NCBI GenBank assembly: GCA_017942105.1
Contig: JAGAVE010000036.1
Coordinates: 1-36,471, forward strand
Length of the DNA: 36,471 nucleotides
DNA from: Clostridia bacterium
GTDB taxonomy: Bacteria > Bacillota > Clostridia > Oscillospirales > Acutalibacteraceae
Direction: 5' to 3'
Shown: positions 17,123 to 25,128 of the stretch, one piece after another
Layout of the letters: the number at the start of each line of letters is the position of its first letter
How positions within the stretch are numbered: position 1 is the stretch's first letter
Made by a program: the position numbers and the translations under genes
The notes under the pieces: model-generated
Seen by the model: the letters and a program-made list of their open reading frames with translations, nothing else
What the model was told of the DNA's origin: nothing
Database searches by the model: none

Positions 17123-18412
17123 ATGGCGCAGAGAGTAAAAGCTGAAATGTGGGATAAGCTTCATTACCTTTTCAGGACATATAATGACAGGGTAGTCCAT
17201 GTTGAGTTGCATTATGATTTTGAGCTTGATGCCGAAATCATAAAAAAGTTCGTTTCAAATCTTTTTGAGAAGGCACCGGTTCTTCATTCGTCATTTGTCA
17301 ATAACTATATAAGACCTTATTGGAGGGTCAATCCGTACAAGGTTGAAGATGCCTTGACAATAAAACATATCTCGGAATCTCAGGTTGATGCTGAGGTGGA
17401 TGCTTTCCTTATGCAGGAGGTCAATCCGGGAGATAAAACTCAGTTTCGTGTAGGAATTTTCTATTATGAGGGCAAAACTGCATTCTGTTTTGTTTCAAAC
17501 CATATGTGCTTTGACGGCGGTGATACAAAATATGTAATCGCCAAGCTTTGTCAGTCATATAATGAGTTCGCTGAAACGGGAAAAATGACCAATGACATCC
17601 GTGTAGGTTCAAGATCGCACAAGATGATTTACCGTGATCTTTCTGAAGAGGACAGAAAAGCGGCAAAGAAGCTTATCAGAAACCCGTCCGTTAAGGATCC
17701 GCATAAGTTCCCGTTGTCAGAAAGCAGACCCGATGACAAATCCTTTATGGCAAGACATACGCTTGACAGGGATGTGTTTAAAAACATTAAGCTTCTCGCA
17801 AAGAAAAACGGATATACCCTCAATGATGTGCTTATGGCTGCATACTTTGAAAGTGTATACAGACTCGCTGAGTTTGATAAGTCGGACAGTCTTGTTATCG
17901 CAGGAGCGATTGACCTCAGAATGTACATCAAGGATATGACAGGTGTCGGACTTACTAACCATACAGCGTGGATGCAGTGCCGTATACCTCATCTTGGCAA
18001 GGATATTTTTGAAACGCTCAAGCTCGTATCAGAAAGCATAAACGGATTCAAGCAGGATAAGTTTATGGGAATGTACGGACTTCCTCTTCTTAATTTCGGC
18101 TATACCTTGCCTCATGCAATAGGCGAGCTTGCAGTTAAGATAGGCTATGCAAATCCCCATCTTGCTATGAGTAATATCGGCTTTATCGACCCGGTTGCTA
18201 CAACTATCTGCGGCCGTGAACCGATTAAGGGATTTATGAGCGGTGCGGTTAAGTTTAAACCGTTTGTTCTTCTTTCAGTTATAACATACAAAGAGGATTG
18301 TATCCTTGGTATGGGAGTAAGAGGTAACGAAAAGGACAGAGAAATCGTAAATAAGTTCTATTCGATTTATGATGAATGCCTGAATGAGTTTATTGAAGGC
18401 TGGAAAGAATAA
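17123..18412 (+). CDS. Standalone condensation/acyltransferase-fold protein
   Basis: A 429-residue cytoplasmic protein of the CoA-dependent acyltransferase superfamily (condensation domains, alcohol acetyltransferases, PapA/WES-type enzymes). The active-site motif reads NHMCFDGG (His127, Asp131, Gly132), a form of HHxxxDG in which the second, catalytic His is kept. There are no carrier-protein, adenylation or other synthetase domains in or near the gene, so it is not part of a visible peptide-synthetase cluster. It probably transfers an acyl group to an alcohol or amine acceptor, but neither substrate can be named. It is monocistronic with its own promoter and terminator. Confidence 0.7.
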   Translation: MAQRVKAEMWDKLHYLFRTYNDRVVHVELHYDFELDAEIIKKFVSNLFEKAPVLHSSFVNNYIRPYWRVNPYKVEDALTIKHISESQVDAEVDAFLMQEVNPGDKTQFRVGIFYYEGKTAFCFVSNHMCFDGGDTKYVIAKLCQSYNEFAETGKMTNDIRVGSRSHKMIYRDLSEEDRKAAKKLIRNPSVKDPHKFPLSESRPDDKSFMARHTLDRDVFKNIKLLAKKNGYTLNDVLMAAYFESVYRLAEFDKSDSLVIAGAIDLRMYIKDMTGVGLTNHTAWMQCRIPHLGKDIFETLKLVSESINGFKQDKFMGMYGLPLLNFGYTLPHAIGELAVKIGYANPHLAMSNIGFIDPVATTICGREPIKGFMSGAVKFKPFVLLSVITYKEDCILGMGVRGNEKDREIVNKFYSIYDECLNEFIEGWKE

Positions 18413-18419
18413 TTATGTA

Positions 18420-18449
18420 ACGGCATTGAGTTTTCTCAGTGCCGTTTTT
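18420..18449 (+). terminator. Intrinsic terminator after condensation-fold gene
   Basis: An 11-bp stem with one G-U pair (18420-18430 with 18435-18445), TTTT loop, followed by TTTT. Confidence 0.85.
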
Positions 18450-18489
18450 AATGCAGCGCTGTCGGTAACGGCATAGATTATTAAAGTTA

Positions 18490-18518
18490 TTGACAAATCC
18501 ATCAGTGTGGTATATACT
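18490..18518 (+). promoter_or_regulatory. Promoter of yebC
   Basis: A consensus TTGACA (18490-18495) and TATACT (18513-18518) with a 17-bp spacer, 35 nt before the ATG. Confidence 0.8.
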
Positions 18519-18553
18519 TTTAAAGTTGAAATTTTTTTGAAAATGGTGATAAT

Positions 18554-19285
18554 ATGTCAGGACATTCAAAATGGAGTACCATTAAGCGTAAAAAGGAAAA
18601 GACAGACGGCGCAAGAGCAAAGGTGTTTACAAAGATCGGTCGTGAAATCGCAGTTGCTGTTAAAAACGGCGGACCCGACCCCTCTGTAAATACAAAGCTT
18701 AAGGATGTTATCGCAAAGGCTAAGTCAAACAATGTTCCCAACGATAATATCGAAAGAATTATTAAAAAAGCTGCAGGCGAAGGTAATTCAGACAACTACG
18801 AAGAGATTATGTACGAAGGCTACGGCCCGTCAGGCATTGCAGTTATCGTTGAAACTCTTACTGATAACCGTAACCGTACAGCAGGCGATGTCCGTCATTA
18901 TTTTGATAAGTACGGCGGAAATATGGGTCAGAGTGGTTGCGTTTCGTTTATGTTCAGCCGTTGCGGTGTTATTATGATAGAGGCTGAGGATGTTGACGAA
19001 GAGAAGCTTATGGAAGATGCTCTTGAGTCAGGCGCAACGGACTTTATTACGGATGAAGAAGGCGTTTTTGAAATCCGTACAGAGCCGAACGATCTCGGCG
19101 CAGTCCGTGATGAACTTGAAGCAAAGGGTTATTCATTCCTCCAGGCAGAGGTTGAGTATGTTCCCAGCACTTATACAAAGCTTACAAACGAAGACGATAT
19201 AACCAATATGACCAAGATGCTCGATATGTTTGAGGACAATGATGATGTTCAGAATGTATGGCATAACTGGGAAATGGAAGACTGA
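18554..19285 (+). CDS. yebC: YebC/PmpR-family regulator
   Basis: A 243-residue member of the widely conserved YebC/PmpR (TACO1-like) family, identified by the N-terminal signature [14 protein letters not shown] and full-length similarity, including the acidic middle and C-terminal domains. Members were described as DNA-binding regulators and more recently linked to translation of proline-rich stretches; the role in this organism is not shown by sequence. Length is normal. GGTGAT precedes the ATG. It is monocistronic between two clear terminators; its usual ruvC neighbour is not in this window. Confidence 0.95.
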   Translation: MSGHSKWSTIKRKKEKTDGARAKVFTKIGREIAVAVKNGGPDPSVNTKLKDVIAKAKSNNVPNDNIERIIKKAAGEGNSDNYEEIMYEGYGPSGIAVIVETLTDNRNRTAGDVRHYFDKYGGNMGQSGCVSFMFSRCGVIMIEAEDVDEEKLMEDALESGATDFITDEEGVFEIRTEPNDLGAVRDELEAKGYSFLQAEVEYVPSTYTKLTNEDDITNMTKMLDMFEDNDDVQNVWHNWEMED

Positions 19286-19294
19286 TTAAAAGTT

Positions 19295-19336
19295 AAATCC
19301 GCAGTAAGGTTGATGTACTTACTGCGGATTTTTTTA
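19295..19336. terminator. Bidirectional intrinsic terminator (yebC / pnuC)
   Basis: A perfect 14-bp stem (19295-19308 with 19318-19331) is followed by T-rich sequence on both strands. It serves the convergent yebC and pnuC genes. Confidence 0.9.
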
Positions 19337-20017
19337 TTTGCTTTGTCTTATTTCCATCTTTTTCCAGCATATGAAGCCGTACATATCGTTTACGAAGAAA
19401 ACAATGAAGCATACAGCCATAGGTGCATAGGTAATATTTTCAAGCGAAGCCAGCATCCATAGCAGAATCAAAACAAGGTCATTGATTGCATACCCCAGAG
19501 CAAAATAGGGACTGCGAAAAGCGGTGAGGGAAGCGGCAATGTAGCTTGTAAGAACTGAAACTGTACTGGGGATGAGGTTTGCTGTGTTTAAATACTTGAG
19601 AATAAAATAGAAGATTAAAGTTACTATTACGGATGAGATCGCAATAAATATAATCTTTTTTGAATTTAACTTGCTGACCTCGACCTCATTTGTTTTCTTA
19701 TAAGGATGACGAATCCAGGAAACAAGAGATATCACCGCCATGGGAAGCGTCATTCCTGCATAAGTGAGCAACTCACCGTAATAGCCGAAACCGTAGGAAA
19801 TCATAGCATAAATTACGCTGAAAATAATCATAAGCACCTGACCGGCAACAAAACCTTTCGCAAGCAGAATAAGAGAGGTTACTCCTATAAGCGATGCAGA
19901 AATACTGATGATGTCAGTACCTGAAAATAAAGATGAAACCAAAATGACCGAAACTGAAGAAAGCCACAGAATACGCTCAAATTTTGTAAGCGCTTTGAAA
20001 GAATTGATAATATTCAT
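19334..20017 (-). CDS. pnuC: PnuC-family nicotinamide riboside (vitamin) transporter
   Basis: A 227-residue membrane protein with about seven hydrophobic helices. The PnuC-like segments are ISYGFGYYGELLTYAGM in the middle and YAINDLVLILLW plus FVNDMYGFICWKKM near the end. PnuC proteins move nicotinamide riboside by facilitated diffusion; close relatives carry thiamine or riboflavin, so the vitamin is not certain. The start at 20017 (MNIINSF) follows AAAAGGAG; the frame is open further upstream but that part lies inside the structured leader. The gene is monocistronic and preceded by a ~120-nt leader with three hairpins, suggesting control by attenuation. Confidence 0.85.
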   Translation of the reverse strand: MNIINSFKALTKFERILWLSSVSVILVSSLFSGTDIISISASLIGVTSLILLAKGFVAGQVLMIIFSVIYAMISYGFGYYGELLTYAGMTLPMAVISLVSWIRHPYKKTNEVEVSKLNSKKIIFIAISSVIVTLIFYFILKYLNTANLIPSTVSVLTSYIAASLTAFRSPYFALGYAINDLVLILLWMLASLENITYAPMAVCFIVFFVNDMYGFICWKKMEIRQSK

Positions 20018-20041
20018 TTTTTCTCCTTTTAGTTGTTTTAT

Positions 20042-20123
20042 AAAAATAAAAACACCCGTGCACATCTTCAAAGACCTAACGATGTGCTAACGGATGCGAA
20101 GCATCACACTACCCGGTGGCAGT
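20042..20123 (-). promoter_or_regulatory. Structured 5' leader of pnuC (riboswitch/attenuator candidate, class not recognised)
   Basis: On the minus strand the leader can fold into three consecutive hairpins: H1 (20123-20108, 6 bp, ACCG loop), H2 (20105-20093, 5 bp, TTC loop) and H3 (20093-20056: CCGT plus GCACATC pairing with GATGTGC plus ACGG, 14-nt loop). H3 is followed by GTGTTTTTATTTTT, as in an intrinsic terminator. H1 and the end of H3 also offer an alternative CACC/GGTG pairing. I do not recognise TPP, FMN, preQ1 or THF consensus elements. Confidence 0.6.
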
Positions 20124-20144
20124 AAATATTTTATTAACAATCGT

Positions 20145-20172
20145 ATTATAACACGGCATTTTAAAAATGCAA
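20145..20172 (-). promoter_or_regulatory. Promoter of pnuC
   Basis: On the minus strand, TTGCAT (20167-20172) and TATAAT (20145-20150) have a 16-bp spacer. The predicted start near 20137 gives a ~120-nt leader before the ATG. Confidence 0.7.
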
Positions 20173-20185
20173 CAGTTTTCTGATG

Positions 20186-20214
20186 TTGATTTTAATTTTT
20201 AAAATTGTTATAAT
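20186..20214 (+). promoter_or_regulatory. Promoter of small LRR-like gene
   Basis: TTGATT (20186-20191) and TATAAT (20209-20214) with a 17-bp spacer, divergent from the pnuC promoter. Confidence 0.65.
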
Positions 20215-20286
20215 GATGCAGTAACAGATTGGTGCAAACGATATTAACTTGCTGCTGAAACAAGAATTTGATTAAGGAGCTGTTAT

Positions 20287-20946
20287 ATGGATAATAAGTG
20301 TTTATATATTTTTAATACGGAATGGTTTGAGCATACCGCACTGAAAAATCCGATCTGCACTTCTGACCATGCTTTGGAAGAAAGTTTTCCGGAGTTTTAT
20401 TCGCTGAACTATGATGTGAGGATATTAGCTGTAAAAGAATCAACAGCAGAAGAAAAATCGTTTCCGTTTTATAATGATTACTATGAACGTTACGGTGTTA
20501 GATCTCTTTCTTTTTTTGACGAAGCATTTGAATTCGAGCCCAAGAAATACATTTTTTTGAACGGATTTAATCAACAACAGTTTATGCGTATTGCACCTAA
20601 AATCAAAGATACTGCTGAGGTGATATACTTCTTTAAATGTCCGAAAATTAAAGATCTTTCCGTATTATCAAATTTTATAAACCTGAAATGTGTGCATATG
20701 TTTTGGAATAATTCTTTGGAAAGCTTGTGGGAAATGAGAGGTAACAAGCATTTAAAAGTTATTTCTTTTCAAGCAATATCAAAGTTGAAGAATATTGAAG
20801 CATTGAGGGATTCTTCTGTTGAGTATATCCACCTCGATAGTTCTGATAATAACGGCAACAGAAAACCTGCACTTTTTGATCCAATCGTTTTTGAACAAAT
20901 GCAACATCTCAAATACCTATCTCTCGGATATAAAAATTCCTTATAA
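20287..20946 (+). CDS. Hypothetical protein with leucine-rich-repeat-like C-terminal half
   Basis: A 219-residue cytoplasmic protein with no signal peptide or membrane span. Residues about 105-215 show irregular leucine-rich-repeat spacing (IKDLSVLSNFINLKCVHMF, LESLWEMRGNKHLKVISF, LKNIEALRDSSVEYIHL), ending in a HLKYLSLGY repeat. The N-terminal half (many Phe, Tyr and Glu) is not recognised. It is AT-rich and uses less regular codons than its neighbours, which could reflect recent acquisition, but the evidence is weak. TAAGGAG precedes the ATG and it has its own promoter. The abrupt end after a repeat leaves open that it is a shortened relative of a longer protein. Confidence 0.65.
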   Translation: MDNKCLYIFNTEWFEHTALKNPICTSDHALEESFPEFYSLNYDVRILAVKESTAEEKSFPFYNDYYERYGVRSLSFFDEAFEFEPKKYIFLNGFNQQQFMRIAPKIKDTAEVIYFFKCPKIKDLSVLSNFINLKCVHMFWNNSLESLWEMRGNKHLKVISFQAISKLKNIEALRDSSVEYIHLDSSDNNGNRKPALFDPIVFEQMQHLKYLSLGYKNSL

Positions 20947-20958
20947 ATTGCAAGAATA

Positions 20959-20989
20959 ATCCCTGGCAGACGAAAAATCTGTCAGGGAT
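20959..20989 (+). terminator. Hairpin after LRR-like gene (weak terminator)
   Basis: A 12-bp stem with one G-U pair (20959-20970 with 20978-20989) and a CGAAAAA loop; only a poor T-run follows. Confidence 0.55.
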
Positions 20990-21010
20990 ATTGATTTATC
21001 ATTATTTCAG

Positions 21011-21035
21011 CGGGCGATTCGTGAATCGCTCCTCC
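21011..21035. repeat. REP-like palindrome
   Basis: A near-perfect palindrome, GGGCGATTCGTGAATCGCTCC, of the intergenic type I recall in gut clostridial genomes. Only one copy is seen in the window, so repeat status rests on recollection of similar elements. Confidence 0.45.
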
Positions 21036-21087
21036 GATTTAATTTTATATTGACATCTGTTGTAATTGTTATTTTTATTCAAAATTT

Positions 21088-21801
21088 TCAGGCATTAACT
21101 TTATCGGGAACTATATCTTCGTTGATGTAATCTTCAATTATTTTTCCATCGCTGATGCGGATAACTCTGTGAGCCTTCTGTGCGATTTTATCATCGTGCG
21201 TGATGAGGATGATCGTTCGTCCTTCAGCCCAGAGCTCGTTGATGATTCGCATAACCTCTTTACCTGAACCTGAGTCGAGGTTACCTGTTGGCTCGTCGGC
21301 AAGGATGACGGGAGGTTTTGCTGCAACAGCACGGGCGATTGCAACTCGCTGCTGCTGGCCGCCTGACATTTCGCTGGGCAGATGATTCATTCTTTTATCA
21401 AGTCCTACACGCTTAAGAGCTTCTGTTGAAAGCTTTTCTCTTTCCTCTGCTTTCATTCCTCTGTAAATCAAGGGAAGCTCAACATTACCCTTGGCTGTAA
21501 GGCTGGGGATGAGGTTGAAACCCTGAAAAATAAACCCGATTTCTTTGTTGCGGATGGTGCTGAGCTCATCATCGTCCATATCATTTATATCTTTGCCGTC
21601 GAGGATATATGTTCCGCTTGAAACGACATCAAGAAGGCCGAGCATATTCATGAGCGTTGATTTGCCTGAGCCTGATTGACCGACGATTGCAACATACTCG
21701 CCTCTGTCGATGCAAAGGTCAACTCCGTCAAGCGCTCTTACCTCGTTTTCACCGGGGTTATATATTTTATATGCGTTTTTTAGCTCAATAAGATGTGACA
21801 T
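21088..21801 (-). CDS. ABC transporter ATP-binding protein (MacB/LolD type)
   Basis: A 237-residue ATPase with every functional motif: Walker [10 protein letters not shown] (41-49), Q-loop Gln93, signature MSGGQQQR (145-152), Walker B VILADE (165-170), D-loop and His202. It belongs to the MacB/LolD/FtsE-like group that powers FtsX-type permeases for lipoprotein release, peptide export or antimicrobial resistance. No permease or membrane-fusion gene lies on either side: the gene downstream is a convergent LRR-like gene and ktrB is divergent. It therefore looks like an orphan ATPase that must pair with a permease encoded elsewhere, or the remnant of a split operon. AGGGAGA precedes the ATG. Confidence 0.88.
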   Translation of the reverse strand: MSHLIELKNAYKIYNPGENEVRALDGVDLCIDRGEYVAIVGQSGSGKSTLMNMLGLLDVVSSGTYILDGKDINDMDDDELSTIRNKEIGFIFQGFNLIPSLTAKGNVELPLIYRGMKAEEREKLSTEALKRVGLDKRMNHLPSEMSGGQQQRVAIARAVAAKPPVILADEPTGNLDSGSGKEVMRIINELWAEGRTIILITHDDKIAQKAHRVIRISDGKIIEDYINEDIVPDKVNA

Positions 21802-21830
21802 AAATTTATCTCCCTGAAAAAGTATACTTC

Positions 21831-21859
21831 ATAATAACACGAATATTCCGTAAAATCAA
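21831..21859 (-). promoter_or_regulatory. Promoter of ABC ATPase gene
   Basis: On the minus strand, TTGATT (21854-21859) and TATTAT (21831-21836) with a 17-bp spacer. Confidence 0.6.
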
Positions 21860-21909
21860 TTAGAATAATCAGTGCCGTTGTTAATTTTTTGTTAATTTTA
21901 GAAAACATA

Positions 21910-21923
21910 TGTCATGAATGACA
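21910..21923. promoter_or_regulatory. Small perfect inverted repeat upstream of ktrB
   Basis: TGTCAT-GA-ATGACA is a 6-bp perfect dyad in the gap between the divergent ABC and ktrB genes. It could bind a dimeric regulator, but a dyad this short may be chance. Confidence 0.25.
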
Positions 21924-21956
21924 AGAACGAAAAAGAAAATTCGTATTTTTGATATG

Positions 21957-21984
21957 TTGATTTTAGTTAATAATCTGCTATAAT
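21957..21984 (+). promoter_or_regulatory. Promoter of ktrB-ktrA-esterase operon
   Basis: TTGATT (21957-21962) and TATAAT (21979-21984) with a 16-bp spacer, about 30 nt upstream of the ATG. No c-di-AMP riboswitch fits in so short a leader. Confidence 0.7.
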
Positions 21985-22014
21985 GAAAGCAATACAAACA
22001 AAGCAGGTAGTTTT

Positions 22015-23358
22015 ATGTTTCAAAAAATAAAAAAACGAGTTTCGAGAATACAAATAATCGCAGGTGGATTTTTTGCGGTAATTCTGATAGGTTCAGTGTT
22101 GCTTATGTTGCCTTTTGCGTCTCGTGACGGTCAGACAACGAATTATGTTGATGCGCTGTTTACCGCTACCAGTGCAACCTGCGTTACCGGTCTTGTACCG
22201 TTTGACACATATACTCATTGGTCGGTATTCGGTCAGATTGTGATTCTTCTTATGATTCAGATTGGCGGAATAGGCTTTATGACTGTTATTACTATGGCAA
22301 CCCTGTTTATGCGCCATAAAATCGGCCTACAGAACAGAATGCTTATTATGGAATCGGCAGGAACGATAACTCTTTCGGGTATAAGCAATCTTGTTAAAAG
22401 AATTATCGGAGGAACAGCCGTTATTGAGTTGATAGGTGCCGCGCTTCTTGCTACGCAGTTTATACCCGAGTTCGGTGTACTCAGGGGGATTTATTACTCT
22501 GTTTTTCATTCGATTTCAGCATTTTGCAATGCCGGTTTTGATCTTATGGGTTATACTGAACCCGGGGCATCTATGATGGTTTTTAATGATAATGCTGTTG
22601 TCTTGCTTACTCTTTCACTTTTGATAATTATCGGCGGTATTGGCTTTTTTGTCTGGGAGGACATTATCGTCTGCAAGGCTAATTTCAAAAATTATAAAAT
22701 ACACACAAAGCTTGTTTTGGTTGTAAGTGCGGTTCTTACCGTTGTATCGTTTTTGCTGTTTTTCTTTTTTGAATATGACGGTGCATTTAAAAATATGAGT
22801 ATTTCAGATAAGCTTTTAAATGCGTTTTTTCAGTCAGTAACCCCGAGAACGGCAGGGTTCGCTTCAATAGATATGTCAACGCTATCTGAACCGGGCAGTA
22901 TTGTTACGATTGTTCTGATGTTTATCGGCGGCAGTCCGGGTTCAACGGCAGGCGGCGTTAAGACTACGACGATTGCGGTTATTCTTCTTTCTACGATAGC
23001 GTATCTTCAGGAGGATAATAATGTAACAGTGTTTAAAAAGCGTATTGAGGATAAAATGGTAAGGCGTGCAAGCTCAATTGCATTTATATATTTCTCAATG
23101 ATTTTCGCTTCCGCTCTTGCTTTGAGCTGGATCGAACCCATTGGGATAAGAGAAGTTCTTTTTGAGGTCGTTTCCGCTGTTGCGACGGTCGGACTTTCAA
23201 TGAATGTTACGGCGACGCTTTCATCTGCATCAAAGGTGATCCTGATAGTTCTGATGTACGCAGGCAGAATCGGTGCACTGTCTTTCATAATGCTTTTGAC
23301 GAAGAGAAACAAAACCGCAATTCTTAAACGGCCTACGGGCAAAATTATGATAGGTTAA
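22015..23358 (+). CDS. ktrB: TrkH/KtrB-family potassium channel subunit
   Basis: A 447-residue membrane protein that forms the potassium (or sodium-coupled potassium) pathway of a Ktr/Trk system. The four pore loops of the family are visible: TSATCVTGL near 50, FCNAGFDL near 171, VTPRTAGFAS near 275 and AVATVGLSM near 390, each with the selectivity glycine. A Gly-rich GGSPGSTAGGVKT segment lies in the gating region. Length is normal for KtrB. It is followed after 9 nt by its RCK regulatory subunit, so the pair should assemble at the membrane. Confidence 0.94.
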   Translation: MFQKIKKRVSRIQIIAGGFFAVILIGSVLLMLPFASRDGQTTNYVDALFTATSATCVTGLVPFDTYTHWSVFGQIVILLMIQIGGIGFMTVITMATLFMRHKIGLQNRMLIMESAGTITLSGISNLVKRIIGGTAVIELIGAALLATQFIPEFGVLRGIYYSVFHSISAFCNAGFDLMGYTEPGASMMVFNDNAVVLLTLSLLIIIGGIGFFVWEDIIVCKANFKNYKIHTKLVLVVSAVLTVVSFLLFFFFEYDGAFKNMSISDKLLNAFFQSVTPRTAGFASIDMSTLSEPGSIVTIVLMFIGGSPGSTAGGVKTTTIAVILLSTIAYLQEDNNVTVFKKRIEDKMVRRASSIAFIYFSMIFASALALSWIEPIGIREVLFEVVSAVATVGLSMNVTATLSSASKVILIVLMYAGRIGALSFIMLLTKRNKTAILKRPTGKIMIG

Positions 23359-23367
23359 GGTGAGATT

Positions 23368-24018
23368 ATGAAATCAATTTTGGTTATAGGTATGGGCAGA
23401 CTCGGCAGACATCTCGCGACGAAAATGCTTGAACTCGGAAACGAGGTTATGGTAATCGATAAGGACCCTGATGTTATCGAAAGTCTTTCGCAGGCGCATA
23501 GCGATGCAAATATCGGCGATTGTACTAATGAAAATGTAATAATGGCGCTCGGTGTGGAGAGCTTTGATATCTGTTTTGTAACGATTGATTCTGATTTTCA
23601 ATCGTCTCTCGTTGTAACATCTTTGCTTAAAACTCACGGTGCTCAGATGATTGTGTCAACTGCCAAAAGGGATATCCAGGCTGATTTGCTTAAGAAAATC
23701 GGCGCTGACGAGGTCGTTTATCCTGAACGCGAAATTGCAGAGAAGCTCGCTGTCAGATATAATTCAAGCAATATTTTTGATTTTATTAAGCTTACTCCTG
23801 AGTATGCAATTTATGAAATACCTACTCCTGAAGTTTGGACGGGTAAAACTATTGCAAGCCTTGGCGTAAGGCAGCATTATAAGGTGAATATAATAGCAAT
23901 TAAAAAAGGAAACAATCTTAATACAATGCCCGGGCCCGATTATGTATTTAAATCAGATGACCACATCATTGTAATCGGCAGGGCAGGAGATGTGTTCCGA
24001 CTTTCTTCAGAAAAATGA
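23368..24018 (+). CDS. ktrA: KtrA/TrkA-family RCK regulatory subunit
   Basis: A 216-residue cytoplasmic ring-forming regulator of KtrB. The RCK_N Rossmann domain has GMGRLG (8-13) and an acidic residue at the end of strand 2 (VIDKDPD), where the nucleotide (ATP/ADP or NAD) binds. An RCK_C domain (about 135-216) follows, the usual site of c-di-AMP binding in Firmicutes. Both length and order fit a single-RCK KtrA. It is in one operon with ktrB (9-nt gap) and with the esterase gene behind it (9-nt gap). Confidence 0.94.
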   Translation: MKSILVIGMGRLGRHLATKMLELGNEVMVIDKDPDVIESLSQAHSDANIGDCTNENVIMALGVESFDICFVTIDSDFQSSLVVTSLLKTHGAQMIVSTAKRDIQADLLKKIGADEVVYPEREIAEKLAVRYNSSNIFDFIKLTPEYAIYEIPTPEVWTGKTIASLGVRQHYKVNIIAIKKGNNLNTMPGPDYVFKSDDHIIVIGRAGDVFRLSSEK

Positions 24019-24027
24019 GGTGGGATT

Positions 24028-25128
24028 ATGACAGTAAAAGAACGCCTGAAGGCTCTTAATGTTCCTTCAGTGCTTGAAGTTACGGGTAACCGTGTTGAAA
24101 CAGCCGAAGAATGGGAAAAGATAAGACCTCTCGTCAGAGAAATGATGTATAAATGCGAATACGGTTATATCCCCGAAAAGCCCGAGAAGGTAACTTTTGA
24201 AATCAAGGAGACGGATGAAAGGTTCTGCGCAGGAAAGTCAACTCGTCTGGATATTGAATTAACATCCGTGATAAACGGTGAAGAGTTCACTTTCCCGTTT
24301 ACATATGTCTATCCTTCAAAGGTTCAGGGGAAAGTTAAAGCCTTTGTCTGCATAAATTTCCGCCCCGATGTGCCGGATAAGTATATCCCGACTGAGGAGA
24401 TTATTGATAACGGCTTTGCAATTGCGTCTTTTTGCTATCAGGATGTAACGAGCGATGACGGCGATTTTACAAACGGTCTCGCGGGCATTATCTATAAAGA
24501 TAAGGAAAGAACGCTTTATTCTCCGGGAAAAATCGCTATGTGGGCGTGGGCAGCGATGAGAGTTATGGATTTCCTTGAAACCCGAGAAGAGGTTGACATT
24601 GATTGCGTAACGGTCTGCGGACATTCAAGGCTCGGAAAGACAGCACTTCTTACCGGTATTTCGGACGAACGATTTGCCTGCGTCCATTCCAACTGTGCAG
24701 GATGTAGCGGTGACTCTATCAACAGAGGCAAGCAGGAAGGAACGGAAAAGATAGGCGATATCATCCGTAACTTCGAATTCTGGTTCTGCGAGAATTATAA
24801 GAATTATATCGGCAAGGATGACGAAACTGAGTTTGAACAGCACTTTATGCACGCTCTGATTGCACCCAGACCTGTACATATCGGCTCAGCTCAGGAGGAT
24901 AAATGGGCAGGTCCTGAGCTTCAGTTTTTATGCTGTGCTGCCGCATCTGAAGTCTATGAGCTTTACGGCAAAAAGGGCTTTGTATATGAGGAAGAGGACT
25001 ACCTCAACTGCGGTAAAATGTTAAATGACGGAAGTATCGGTCTGTACTTCCGCCACGGTAGACATTATTTTGCCCGTGATGACTGGCACGGACTTATTGA
25101 TTTTATCAATAAACACTTTCAGAATTGA
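24028..25128 (+). CDS. CE15-like glucuronoyl esterase (alpha/beta hydrolase)
   Basis: A 366-residue alpha/beta hydrolase resembling bacterial CE15 enzymes, which split ester bonds between glucuronoxylan and lignin or other glucuronate esters. The nucleophile elbow is CGHSRLGKTA (Ser200), the stretch SAQEDKWAGPEL (287-298) matches the conserved family segment before the third catalytic element, and His346 in GRHYF, followed by a DDW, is the likely catalytic His. No signal peptide is present, so it should act in the cytoplasm, unlike most characterised members. It starts 9 nt after ktrA, an unexpected operon partner. Its last 23 bp overlap the end of the convergent asparaginase-family gene. Confidence 0.8.
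   Translation: MTVKERLKALNVPSVLEVTGNRVETAEEWEKIRPLVREMMYKCEYGYIPEKPEKVTFEIKETDERFCAGKSTRLDIELTSVINGEEFTFPFTYVYPSKVQGKVKAFVCINFRPDVPDKYIPTEEIIDNGFAIASFCYQDVTSDDGDFTNGLAGIIYKDKERTLYSPGKIAMWAWAAMRVMDFLETREEVDIDCVTVCGHSRLGKTALLTGISDERFACVHSNCAGCSGDSINRGKQEGTEKIGDIIRNFEFWFCENYKNYIGKDDETEFEQHFMHALIAPRPVHIGSAQEDKWAGPELQFLCCAAASEVYELYGKKGFVYEEEDYLNCGKMLNDGSIGLYFRHGRHYFARDDWHGLIDFINKHFQN

Noticed and set aside
20042-20123. TPP, FMN or preQ1 riboswitch at pnuC
   Set aside because: The hallmark conserved sequences of these classes were looked for and not found.
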